Virus record (IMG/VR): IMGVR_UViG_3300030520_000117
Location: 1-21,696 of that record
Length of the DNA: 21,696 nucleotides
Direction: 5' to 3' (one strand)
DNA from: a virus
Shown: one piece after another, positions 12,345-19,638 of the stretch
Numbering within the stretch: the first letter of the stretch is position 1
How the letters are laid out: each line of letters opens with the position of its first letter
Position numbers and translations under genes: made by a program
The notes under the pieces: generated by a model
Databases searched by the model: none
What the model was told of the DNA's origin: nothing
Seen by the model: the letters and a program-made list of their open reading frames with translations, nothing else

Positions 12345-12628
12345 ATGAGCAGATCAATGTTGCCGAAGCGCTGCAAGATGAGCTGGCTGCCGCCCTGCAG
12401 GAATCGCTAGGCCTGGGATTCGATGAGGCCAGCCGGTACGCAGCACCGGTGGTGCGGTACCTGCAGCAGCAGTACGGCGGCGACGAGCTATACATTCCGC
12501 AGCCCTACATGCGTCGAAACGTTGACGACATCCTCGCCGCGCGGAAGGCCGGCCAGCCGATCAAGAAAATACTGAAGGATTTCGCTATCAGCAGGCGAAC
12601 CTACTATCGCCTGCTCAGTCAGTTGTGA
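12341..12628 (+). CDS. Mor-family transcription activator
   Basis: This is a 95-residue protein with a dimerisation helical region (residues 5-40), then QYGGDELYIPQPYMRRN, the strand-turn typical of the Mor/C family. A C-terminal HTH follows (about 65-92, ILAARKAGQPIKKILKDFAISRRTYYRLLSQ). In phage Mu, Mor activates middle transcription. Here the gene overlaps the large terminase by an ATGA and precedes the moron cassette. It may activate late gene transcription of the head genes beyond, but the target is not visible. The length is close to that of known Mor-like proteins (about 100-130). Confidence 0.85.
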   Translation: MNEQINVAEALQDELAAALQESLGLGFDEASRYAAPVVRYLQQQYGGDELYIPQPYMRRNVDDILAARKAGQPIKKILKDFAISRRTYYRLLSQL

Positions 12629-12706
12629 TTGCGGCGAATCGACTACTAGGATGCGGCAGCAACTTGCGGATTGGCACGATTGAAGATCAAGGCGCTTTCA
12701 TTGGCC

Positions 12707-12937
12707 CTATTTAAAGGTGCGCTTGAGCATTTTTGATATTTGTTCTTTAGCGTAGTCAACAGCAGAGGCCCTCCCTTCTTCGGCCGCTACCTGAATCACA
12801 GAGTCATAATCGTTTAGCTCGCCACACTCTTGGCACTTGAGCAGATCGCCTGATTCGTATGTGTTCTCGGTATCGCCTTTTAAGTCACAGCCGCAGAACA
12901 AGCACTTCAGTGTGATATGGAATTCTTTGTTTTCCAT
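12707..12937 (-). CDS. Small zinc-ribbon protein of a moron operon
   Basis: This is a 76-residue acidic protein. Two CxxC pairs (CLFC at about 12-15 and CQEC at about 36-39) form a likely zinc ribbon. They are followed by NDYDSVIQVAAEEGRASAVDYAKEQISKMLKR, a helical tail. Similar small zinc ribbons ending this way occur in prophages without a known role. The ATG at 12937 overlaps the stop of the gene upstream (TGATG), so translation is coupled. The gene is leftward within a rightward late operon, and its base composition is more AT-rich than its neighbours. Both are signs of a separately acquired lysogen-expressed gene. Confidence 0.82.
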   Translation of the reverse strand: MENKEFHITLKCLFCGCDLKGDTENTYESGDLLKCQECGELNDYDSVIQVAAEEGRASAVDYAKEQISKMLKRTFK

Positions 12938-13347
12938 CACCTGACTCCCAAGAAACTGAAAACAAACGTGGCTAAGGCAACGAGAAAACCGAGAAGAACA
13001 AACCATCCCTTGTGGTCTTCAATGTAGTCGGACACTTTCTTGGGCTTTGTGCGTGAATCTTTTATCTCTACAGCTCTTGCTCTTGATCGTGCTGCTCCCA
13101 CTCCTTTGGATGTAGCACCGAGGTATCTGTATTTTTCGCCTATTGATTTATGGGAGACCCACTCATTCGCGATGCACCTGTCAACTGCTTTTTCTAGGTC
13201 ACTTATAGAGTAGTCGGTCCCATGTTTTGCATTGATTTCATCTGCGAGCTTTTGGTCAACATCGAACCTAACCAAGCTCGCGGTTAGACCCTGGGCTTCC
13301 ATGTAATCAATCACGTTACCTAGGATTTTGAATTCCGGCACAGTCAT
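12937..13347 (-). CDS. Tail-anchored winged-helix-like membrane protein of a moron operon
   Basis: This is a 136-residue protein. Residues about 1-75 look like a winged helix (KILGNVIDYMEAQG, then ISDLEKAVDRCIANEWVSHKSIGEKYRYLGATSKGVGAARSR, the usual helix plus beta-wing order). A basic linker (RTKPKKVSDYIEDHKG) leads to one C-terminal hydrophobic helix (WFVLLGFLVALATFVFSFLG) ending in VR, so the protein is predicted to be tail-anchored with the domain in the cytoplasm. It is the first gene of a two-gene leftward transcript. The function is not known. Membrane-anchored cytoplasmic sensors of this shape are good candidates for phage exclusion, but this is inference. Confidence 0.82.
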   Translation of the reverse strand: MTVPEFKILGNVIDYMEAQGLTASLVRFDVDQKLADEINAKHGTDYSISDLEKAVDRCIANEWVSHKSIGEKYRYLGATSKGVGAARSRARAVEIKDSRTKPKKVSDYIEDHKGWFVLLGFLVALATFVFSFLGVR

Positions 13348-13397
13348 CCCCTAACTACCTAGCTACCTACGTAACTGATCTTTTGCACGCTAGTGGA

Positions 13398-13428
13398 GTG
13401 TGCCACCTTTCCGGTAAACATGGCACAC
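13398..13428. repeat. 8-bp inverted repeat between the moron operon and the head genes
   Basis: GTGTGCCA (13398-13405) and TGGCACAC (13421-13428) are perfect inverted copies, with a 15-base gap, just before the gpW-like gene and upstream of the moron operon. It could be an operator or transcript hairpin. The flanking segment 13350-13373 is a partly repeated CTACCTA sequence without a clear role. Confidence 0.6.
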
Positions 13429-13429
13429 G

Positions 13430-13711
13430 ATGCCCGCGATGCTTGCGAGCATGTCCACAGCTTCCGACATGCTTGCCAGTTACCTCGCCGCCGAGTCGGC
13501 GATCCTTCGCGGCCAAAAATACCGCTGGGGCGATCGCGAGCTAACCCGTGCCGACCTGGCCATGGTGCAAGCCGGACGCCGCGAGTGGGAGCGCAAGGCT
13601 GCTGCTGAGTCACGCGGTGGTGGACGGGCCAGCGTCTCGCTGGCCAACCTTTCCGGCATGCCCATGGCGCCCGAGGGCGGCGAGGGCGATTGCCCGTGGC
13701 GCGGCCGATGA
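13430..13711 (+). CDS. gpW-like head-tail joining protein
   Basis: This protein of up to 93 residues has the core SDMLASYLAAESAILRGQKYRWGDRELTRADLAMVQAGRREWERKAA. It resembles gpW-type joiners of lambda-like phages, helical with a short beta hairpin (QKYRWGDREL). Its place between large terminase and portal is that of lambda W. gpW adds to the packaged head before tail joining. The start is uncertain: ATG 13430, 13439 or 13451 are all in frame and no clear ribosome site decides. It overlaps the portal gene by ATGA. Confidence 0.8.
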   Translation: MPAMLASMSTASDMLASYLAAESAILRGQKYRWGDRELTRADLAMVQAGRREWERKAAAESRGGGRASVSLANLSGMPMAPEGGEGDCPWRGR

Positions 13712-15258
13712 GCGCGGCGACGAAACCCGCCCTCATCGAGCGCGCTATTTTCGCGCTGTCGCCGTCGTGGGCGGCGAATCGCGCGCAGAACCGTCTTCGC
13801 GCTCAGGCGTATGGCAACGCGTACGACGCGGTGAACCACTCGCGCCTGCGCAAGCGGCAGCGCGATTTCGGCAGCGGTAACAACGTCGCCGGTCTCGCGC
13901 ATCGCGAGCTGCGCAACATGACGCGCAACCTCGATCGCAACCATGACCTGAGCCGCGGCATTCTCAACACGCTGGTACGCAACGTCGTCGGCCCCACCGG
14001 CATCGGCGTGCAGCCGCAGCCGCGTGATGCCGAGGGCAACGTGCTGACGGATCTGGCCAAGCAGCTAGATGAGTTGTGGCAACAGCACAGCCTGCAGCCG
14101 GAAGTCACCGGCGAATTGAACCGCGCCCGTGCCGAGCAACTGATCGCGCGCACGTGGTTTCGCGATGGTGAGGCCCTGTGGCAATACCTTGAGGGCACGG
14201 TGCCCAAGCTCAGTCATGGCACCATCGTGCCGTTCTCGCTGGAGCTGCTGGAGCCGGACCTACTGCCGATCGACTACAACGATCCGCTGCAAAACATTAG
14301 TCAGGGCATCGAAATTGATGCATGGGGCAAGCCGCAGGGCTACTGGTTTTACAAGCAGCATCCTGGCGATCCGTTCGTGGCCATGCCCACGCTCAAGCGT
14401 CTGGCTAGCGATCGCGTCGGCCACATCAAGCTGGTGGACCGCATCGGCCAGCGCCGTGGCGTCAGCATGTTCGCTAGCGTGCTGGCTCGCCTTGATGACC
14501 TGAAAGACTACGAGGAAAGCGAGCGCATCGCCGCGCGTATCGCCGCGAGCATGGCCGCCGTCATCAAGAAAGGTGACGCGCAGAGCTACGAGCCAGAAAA
14601 AGCGGGCCAGCCGCGCAGCATGAACTTTGCCCCGGGCATGATCTTTGACGATCTGCTGCCGGGCGAGTCGGTCGAAACCATCGACAGCAACCGTCCGAAT
14701 CCGAACGCGGTGACCTGGCGCGATGGTCAGATTCGCGCGGTGGCATGCGGCACCGACGTGAGCAACAGCAGCGCCAGCAAAAACTACAACGGCACGTATA
14801 GCGCGCAGCGGCAGGAGCTGGTTGAGCAAGACGCTGCCTATGGCGTACTCCGTCAGGCATTCATTGATCAGTGCACCAGCGAGGTGTATCGCCGCTTTGT
14901 CGCTGCGTGTCTCGCCGGTGGCCTGATCAAGCCGAGGAAAGGCGTCAGTTTCGCGCAGCTCAGCCATGCCGTGTACATGCCGCCGGTCATGCCGTGGATC
15001 GACCCGATTAAAGAGGTCACCGGCTGGCAGATGCAGGAAGACCGCTGCTACATCAGCGGCGCCGAGATCGTGCAGCGGCAGGGTCGCAACCCGGCCGATG
15101 TCATCCGCAGTCAGGGCAAATGGCAAGCCGACCTCAAGGCCGCCGGCATCGTCACGCAAGACGCGCCCACCGCGCAGCCCACCTACAAAAAGCAGCCGCC
15201 ACTGGCCGATGACACGCCGGAACAGGCCGCCAATCCCGAGGCCACAAACCATGCGTAA
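13708..15258 (+). CDS. Portal protein (lambda gpB family)
   Basis: This is a 516-residue portal. The N-terminal region (RDFGSGNNVAGLAHRELRNMTRNLDRNHDLSRGILNTLVRNVVGPTGIGVQP) is a clear match to the lambda portal family. It is followed by FRDGEALWQY and the conserved LLEPDLLP segment, and a stem and crown region. The C-terminal tail is polar and Pro/Ala-rich. It forms the dodecameric channel for DNA packaging and tail attachment. The ATG at 13708 overlaps the gpW-like stop; the upstream ATG at 13690 is less likely. The last eight bases (ATGCGTAA) overlap the start of the protease-capsid gene. Confidence 0.94.
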   Translation: MSAATKPALIERAIFALSPSWAANRAQNRLRAQAYGNAYDAVNHSRLRKRQRDFGSGNNVAGLAHRELRNMTRNLDRNHDLSRGILNTLVRNVVGPTGIGVQPQPRDAEGNVLTDLAKQLDELWQQHSLQPEVTGELNRARAEQLIARTWFRDGEALWQYLEGTVPKLSHGTIVPFSLELLEPDLLPIDYNDPLQNISQGIEIDAWGKPQGYWFYKQHPGDPFVAMPTLKRLASDRVGHIKLVDRIGQRRGVSMFASVLARLDDLKDYEESERIAARIAASMAAVIKKGDAQSYEPEKAGQPRSMNFAPGMIFDDLLPGESVETIDSNRPNPNAVTWRDGQIRAVACGTDVSNSSASKNYNGTYSAQRQELVEQDAAYGVLRQAFIDQCTSEVYRRFVAACLAGGLIKPRKGVSFAQLSHAVYMPPVMPWIDPIKEVTGWQMQEDRCYISGAEIVQRQGRNPADVIRSQGKWQADLKAAGIVTQDAPTAQPTYKKQPPLADDTPEQAANPEATNHA

Positions 15259-17599
15259 ACATTCCCTCACGCTTGCCATTGCTGGCCTGATGTTGGCCTG
15301 CTCGCCACACGCCCGCTTGTCTGCTGCATTCGCTGCCGCCGATGGCAACGTGCCCACCATCCGCCCGCTGATGGTGCTGCGCCCGATTGCCAACACCACC
15401 GAGGCCGAGCTGCTGGTGTATGGGGATATCGGCGACAGCTGGTGGGGCGAGTCGGTAACCGCGCTGAGCGTCGTGCAGCAGCTGCAAGCACTGCCTGCCA
15501 ACACCACACAGATCAACGTGCGCATCAACAGCTACGGCGGCAGCGTGAGCGATGGCATCGCCATCTATAACGCGCTCAAGCGGCACAGCGCCCGCGTGGT
15601 GGTCACCGTCGACGGCGTGGCCATGTCCAGCGCCAGCCTGATCGCCATGGCCGGCGACGAAATCCAGATGCCGGCCACCTCGCTGCTGATGATCCACGCG
15701 CCGTGGGGCGTCGCGCAGGGCAACGCGCAGGACATGCGCGTCATGGCCGACGTGCTCGATACCTACGCCCAGGCGATGGCTGGTGCCTACGCGAACAAAA
15801 CCGCGAAGCCCAACGCCGACATGCTGGCGCTGCTGTCGGATGGGCAGGACCACTACTACACCGGCGAGCAGGCCGTCGCCGAGGGTTTCGCTGACGCGCT
15901 GGTCGACGCCACGGCCGACCTCGGCGACGAAACAGACAATCAGAACGCGAGCGCACGGGCCGCTGGCGTCAATCGCCTGCTGGCGGGTGCGCCTGATCAC
16001 ATCAAGCAGATCGCTGTGGCCGCCGCTGCGCGTCATCCGGCCGCGCTGCCCGAACAGGCCAAGCCGCGCATGCGTATGCCGGCAGGTTTCGATGCGCAAT
16101 CCCTCGAACAGGCGCTGGCATCCGCCAGCGGTCAACAGGCCCTGATGGCCGCACTCACTACGGCCGCCACGGCCGAATCCGGAGATGTAGATATGAAACT
16201 TCGCAAGCTGTTTGCCGCGGGCTTCCGCAACAAGCTCGGTGCGGACGGTGGCGAAGGTGGCGGCGGTGTTGCCGCTACCGTCGCCGACGTCCACGCCGCG
16301 CTGCGTACCCGCAACGATGAAATCAAGGCCGTACTGGAACCGTATATGCGCCGCGAGGGAGTGAGTGCGCTGTACACCGCTGCCTTGGTTGATCCCTCAG
16401 TCACTGTCGACAGCGTGCGCGCCAGCTTGTTGCCGATCCTCGGCGGCGCGTCCGAGCCCGCAGGCACCACCATGCACATCGAGATGGGCGCCAGCGAGTC
16501 GGAGAAGCTGCGTGCTGCCGGTGAGCAGATCCTGTTGGCACGTGCGGGTGTCATCAAGGGCGCGGAAGCGGAAAGGGCACGTCAGGGCAATCCTTTCGCG
16601 CGCAGCACCATGATCAACATGGCGGAGCAGTTCTTGATTCGCGCCGGCGCGAATACCCGCGACATGGGTCGGGATGAGATCGCCCGCCGCGCACTCGCTG
16701 CGGGTGGCCAGACCACGGGCGACTTCCCCGTGTTGCTGGAGAACGTGCTGCATAAGACGCTGGTGGGTGGCTACAACCTCGCCTCATTCACGTGGACGCG
16801 CTTCTGTTCCACTGGCACGCTGTCTGACTACCGGCCGCATGGTCGATATCACTTAAGTTCGTTCTCCGACCTCAAGGGCGTCAATGAGGCCGGCGAATAC
16901 GAAACCGGTGTGCTGGGTGATGCGCAGAAGGAAACCATCATCGGTCAGCGCAAGGGCCGCATCTTGCAGATCACGCCTGAGGTGCTGATCAACGATGACC
17001 TCGGTGGCATCACTCGCATCGCAGCGGCACTGGGCCAGGCCGCCGGGCGCACGATTGAAAAGGATGTCTATGCGCTGTTCGCGATGAACGGTGGCGCCGG
17101 TCCGACGATGAACGATGGCAAGCCGTTATTCCACACCAGCCACGGCAATATTGCCAGTACCGGCGATGCTCCCACGGTCGCCGCCTTCGATCTGATTCGC
17201 CAGCAATTGGCCAACCAGAAAGATCCGGCCGGCAACGATTTCCTCGACATCACGGCGGCCCTTTGGCTCGGCCCGTTGTCACTGGGTGGTCAGGCGCGCG
17301 TGACCAACGAAGCGCAGTACGACGTCGACGTATCCAACAAGTTCGAAGTGCCCAATAAGTCGCGCGGCATGTTCCGTGATCTGGTGGACACCCCGCGCCT
17401 GTCCGGCACCGCGTGGTACGGCTTGGCTGATCCGGGCATCGAGCCGGTGATCGAGGTGGCGTTTCTCGACGGCATCCAGACCCCGACGCTGGAACAGGAA
17501 ACCAACTTCCGCACCGATGGCCTCGCCTGGAAAGCCGTGCACCGCTACGGCACCGCGGCGGTGGGCTGGCGTGGCGCGATCAAGAACCCGGGCAAGTAA
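15251..17599 (+). CDS. ClpP-like prohead protease fused to the major capsid protein
   Basis: This is a 782-residue fusion. Residues about 37-220 form a ClpP-like S14/S49 head-maturation protease. The strand INSYGGSVSDGIAIYNAL precedes the catalytic Ser126 (GVAMSSASLIAMAG), His149 (LLMIHAPWG) and an Asp near 190-197 (SDGQDHYYTGEQAVAEGFAD). A linker of about 90 residues follows (Gly/Ala-rich near 330). Residues about 480-782 are a capsid fold with the typical end (DGLAWKAVHRYGTAAVGWRGAIKNPG). Separate genes are the rule in lambda-like phages; fused forms are known in related prophages. The first 30 residues look like a signal peptide. The start overlaps the portal stop. An internal start at 16193 is described separately. 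Confidence 0.92.
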   Translation: MRKHSLTLAIAGLMLACSPHARLSAAFAAADGNVPTIRPLMVLRPIANTTEAELLVYGDIGDSWWGESVTALSVVQQLQALPANTTQINVRINSYGGSVSDGIAIYNALKRHSARVVVTVDGVAMSSASLIAMAGDEIQMPATSLLMIHAPWGVAQGNAQDMRVMADVLDTYAQAMAGAYANKTAKPNADMLALLSDGQDHYYTGEQAVAEGFADALVDATADLGDETDNQNASARAAGVNRLLAGAPDHIKQIAVAAAARHPAALPEQAKPRMRMPAGFDAQSLEQALASASGQQALMAALTTAATAESGDVDMKLRKLFAAGFRNKLGADGGEGGGGVAATVADVHAALRTRNDEIKAVLEPYMRREGVSALYTAALVDPSVTVDSVRASLLPILGGASEPAGTTMHIEMGASESEKLRAAGEQILLARAGVIKGAEAERARQGNPFARSTMINMAEQFLIRAGANTRDMGRDEIARRALAAGGQTTGDFPVLLENVLHKTLVGGYNLASFTWTRFCSTGTLSDYRPHGRYHLSSFSDLKGVNEAGEYETGVLGDAQKETIIGQRKGRILQITPEVLINDDLGGITRIAAALGQAAGRTIEKDVYALFAMNGGAGPTMNDGKPLFHTSHGNIASTGDAPTVAAFDLIRQQLANQKDPAGNDFLDITAALWLGPLSLGGQARVTNEAQYDVDVSNKFEVPNKSRGMFRDLVDTPRLSGTAWYGLADPGIEPVIEVAFLDGIQTPTLEQETNFRTDGLAWKAVHRYGTAAVGWRGAIKNPGK
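16181..16195 (+). promoter_or_regulatory. Internal ribosome binding site and start for a free capsid protein
   Basis: GGAG (16181-16184) is followed eight bases later by an in-frame ATG at 16193 (residue 315 of the fusion), opening MKLRKLFAAGFRNK. The spacing is ideal. Use of this start would make a separate 468-residue capsid-domain protein in addition to the fusion. Confidence 0.65.
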
Positions 17600-17610
17600 T
17601 CACCCCAGTG

Positions 17611-17633
17611 GTGGCGCGGGTCGCCCGCGCCAC
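17611..17633 (+). repeat. Perfect GC-rich 10-bp hairpin after the capsid gene
   Basis: GTGGCGCGGG (17611-17620), TCG, CCCGCGCCAC (17624-17633) is a perfect ten-pair hairpin with a three-base loop, 12 bases after the capsid stop. No T-run follows, so it is not a standard terminator. It could stabilise the capsid mRNA or lower the expression of the genes after it. Confidence 0.88.
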
Positions 17634-17668
17634 GGCGGCACACCTATTCCCGTTTCGGAGCAGATCCC

Positions 17669-18031
17669 ATGACCACGCGATACATCAAGCCTGGCGAAGC
17701 GCTTGACCATACCAACAACAGCACCGCTGCCATCAACGTCAACGACGTCATCGTCGCCGGTGCGTTGATTGCCGTTGCCGCCACCAACATCGCCGTTGGC
17801 GCCACCGGCACCATGCTGGCCAACGGCGTGTTCACGCTACCCAAGAAAGCCGGTACCGCGATGCCCGAAGGCACCCGGGTTACCTGGTCAGTGGCGGACA
17901 CGGCATTTATCGTCGGCGCGGGCATCGCCGGTGACGTTGCCAATGCCGGCATCGTGGTGGAAGCCGACGCAGCGGCTGGCGACACCAGTGCCCGCGTGCT
18001 GATCGCGCCCGGCCTCGGCAGCAAGGTCTAA
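17669..18031 (+). CDS. Capsid decoration / cement protein (DUF2190-like)
   Basis: This is a 120-residue beta-rich, Gly/Ala/Val-rich protein. The pattern MTTRYIKPGEALDHTN, DVIVAGALIAVAATNIAVGATGTMLANGVFTLPK and later TRVTWSVADTAF...NAGIVVEADAAAGDTSARVLI is the DUF2190 layout. These proteins sit on the capsid lattice and add stability, comparable to lambda D in position. A ribosome site GGAG lies about nine bases before the ATG. It follows the capsid gene after a hairpin, so its level may differ from that of the capsid. Confidence 0.88.
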   Translation: MTTRYIKPGEALDHTNNSTAAINVNDVIVAGALIAVAATNIAVGATGTMLANGVFTLPKKAGTAMPEGTRVTWSVADTAFIVGAGIAGDVANAGIVVEADAAAGDTSARVLIAPGLGSKV

Positions 18032-18034
18032 ACC

Positions 18035-18334
18035 ATGCTGGACGACTTCGCCGCGATGCATCGTGAACTGCTCGCTGTCCTCGGGGACAAAGAGCCGGGC
18101 ACGATTGCGCGCGGCGACGTCGTTTCCGATCCCATCCTGATGTTTGTGGATGACGCCGTGCAGGACCTTGGTCAGTACGGCCGCGTGGTCAGCAACAAGC
18201 GCGTCATTGGCATGATGAAAGCGGACTGGATGCCTGCACGCGGCGACGTCATCCGTGTGCGTGGGCGCACCAGCAAGGTGGAAGAAATCGTTAGCGACGA
18301 CGGCATTCTCGTCGTGGTGGTGATGCATGGCTGA
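18035..18334 (+). CDS. Head-tail connector protein (gpFII-like)
   Basis: This is a 99-residue protein: an N-terminal helix (LDDFAAMHRELLAVLGD), then strands DPILMFVDD, RVIGMMKADWMP and RGDVIRVRGRTSKVEEIVSDDGILVVVV. The short beta barrel resembles the head-completion proteins of the FII type. It fills the gap between capsid and tail, and the gene order (capsid, decoration, this, gpU-like) supports that role. AAGG (18023-18026) lies eight bases before ATG 18035. It overlaps the next gene by eight bases. Confidence 0.8.
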   Translation: MLDDFAAMHRELLAVLGDKEPGTIARGDVVSDPILMFVDDAVQDLGQYGRVVSNKRVIGMMKADWMPARGDVIRVRGRTSKVEEIVSDDGILVVVVMHG

Positions 18335-18806
18335 TCCACTGAGGAATCCGCCCATCATCACTACGCCCTCGCGTACCTGGTCGCTGATCAACGCGCTGCA
18401 GTCGCAGCTCGCCACCATTCGCGTGGCCAACGGTTACCTCACCGACCTCGGCGCCAACATCTGGACCACTGACAGCCAGCGCACCGATGCGCTCGGTCTG
18501 ATGATCTACAGCGAAAGCATCACCGGCACTGGCCTCGATCGCGAGCGTCCGGGCAAGCCGGTACGTGATTTCACCATCTTGCTGGAATGCGCCATCGGCA
18601 CCGATCTGGACGATGCGCAGCAGCAGATCCACAGCGTCATTGAAGATATCGACAGCTGCCTGGCGACGTTCGCCAAGCAGCCAACGGCCCTGAACGCCCT
18701 GCAATGCACCGCGATGCACGTGGCGGATATCGCCATCCTCGATCGGCCCGAAGGTGCGCCGGTGATCGCCGCACAGGCGCGCATCGTGGCGAGGTATTTT
18801 CGATGA
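18327..18806 (+). CDS. Tail terminator-like protein (gpU-like)
   Basis: This is a 159-residue protein. The pattern (LINALQSQLATIRVANGYLTDLGANIWTTDS...LLECAIGTDLDDAQQQIHSVIEDIDSCL...VADIAILDRPEGAPVIAAQARIVARYFR) fits the phage tail-terminator or minor-tail (gpU) fold: alternating helices and long strands, with an ordered C-terminal strand. It caps the tail tube and contacts the connector. The ATG lies eight bases inside the previous gene and the stop overlaps the next start (ATGA), as expected for coupled late genes. Confidence 0.8.
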   Translation: MADPLRNPPIITTPSRTWSLINALQSQLATIRVANGYLTDLGANIWTTDSQRTDALGLMIYSESITGTGLDRERPGKPVRDFTILLECAIGTDLDDAQQQIHSVIEDIDSCLATFAKQPTALNALQCTAMHVADIAILDRPEGAPVIAAQARIVARYFR

Positions 18807-19456
18807 GCCGTTACACCCGCCTTGCCGTGGAGCTGACTGGCGCGCTCGACGCCATGCAGGACATGCAGCAAATCCCTGCACGCATCCTGCTGGCACAGAA
18901 ACGCGCGATCGGCACCGTACAGCGCAAGCTGCCCACCGAGGCCAAACGCGATATCGGCGCGGAGTACAACCTGCTCGCCGGACGCATCGCCGATGGGCTC
19001 AGCGCACGCATCACCGGTGACGGCATCAGCCTGGTGGGCAAGTCGCGCGGCATCAACGCCATACAGTTCGGCGCCACGTGGAGCCGGATCAAGGGCAGCG
19101 GCCTGGTTGCCACCAGCAGTCGCCGCCACTTCACCGCCATTCGCTACCGCGGCAGGTTGCGCGGCGAGTCGGCGCTGGGCGCCAAATTCGCCATCAAGCG
19201 CGGCGCCCCGCCCGAGGTGCATGCGGGCAGCTTCATCGCGCGCGGAAAAAACGGCGCGCTGCTGGTGTTCGAGCGTGGTGGTAAGGGCGCTGTGTTGACA
19301 AAAAATGGCACGTTCCCGCGCCTGCCTCTTAGCGGCGTCTACGGCCCCAGCGTCGGCCAGATGCTCAAGCACGGCCGTCGCCCCGAGCGCCTGGTGGACT
19401 TCGCCATCCGCACCCTGCAGAGCGAGCAGGTGCGCCTGCTTGGGAGCACCCCATGA
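18803..19456 (+). CDS. Minor tail protein, gpZ-like
   Basis: This is a 217-residue protein. Its N-terminal helices (MQDMQQIPARILLAQKRAIGTVQRKLPTEAKRDIGAEYNLLAGRI) and later beta-rich, basic section (ISLVGKSRGINAIQFGATW...KFAIKRGAPPEVHAGSFIARGKNGALLVFERGG) are the usual layout of the lambda Z family. The family helps join the tail to the connector. It begins at 18803 by ATGA overlap; the frame further upstream to 18704 is a shadow of the previous gene. It overlaps the following small gene by four bases. Confidence 0.85.
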   Translation: MSRYTRLAVELTGALDAMQDMQQIPARILLAQKRAIGTVQRKLPTEAKRDIGAEYNLLAGRIADGLSARITGDGISLVGKSRGINAIQFGATWSRIKGSGLVATSSRRHFTAIRYRGRLRGESALGAKFAIKRGAPPEVHAGSFIARGKNGALLVFERGGKGAVLTKNGTFPRLPLSGVYGPSVGQMLKHGRRPERLVDFAIRTLQSEQVRLLGSTP

Positions 19457-19638
19457 AAGTCACCTTGAACAAACCGCACACGCACGCTGGTGTCGATCAC
19501 CCCGCCGGTGCCGTGATCAACGTTACGCACACCGATGCCGAGTGGCTGATCGCCGCCGACGTCATCAGCCCACCTAACGCCTCGCCACGCGGCGACACCG
19601 ACACGACCACCGGAGCGCACGACCATGCAGAATCCTGA
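19453..19638 (+). CDS. Small His/Thr-rich phage protein (DUF7210-like)
   Basis: This is a 61-residue protein: MKVTLNKPHTHAGVDHPAGAVINVTHTDAEWLIAADVI, then a disordered Thr/Asp/His tail. Such small proteins between tail terminator-type genes and the tail tube gene are common in lambda-like prophages and have no proven role. The ATG overlaps the gpZ-like stop. The gene also overlaps the following tail tube gene by 14 bases. Confidence 0.75.
   Translation: MKVTLNKPHTHAGVDHPAGAVINVTHTDAEWLIAADVISPPNASPRGDTDTTTGAHDHAES

Noticed and set aside
13347-13377. Further operator copies near CCTAACTACCTAG
   Set aside because: Only one half-site matches and no correctly spaced partner exists.
13359-13736. 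125-aa leftward frame opposite the gpW-like gene
   Set aside because: No recognisable features, and it crosses the intergenic repeat and the gpW-like gene.
14966-15250. Upstream extension of the protease-capsid frame to 14966
   Set aside because: It overlaps the portal's conserved coding region in another frame and gives Arg/Ser/Pro-rich shadow sequence.
14260-15528. 422-aa leftward frame opposite the portal and protease
   Set aside because: It is antisense to well-recognised structural genes and its composition is that of a GC-rich shadow frame.
15152-16294. 380-aa leftward frame opposite the protease-capsid gene
   Set aside because: Same reason: His/Gly/Arg-rich shadow of the sense gene.
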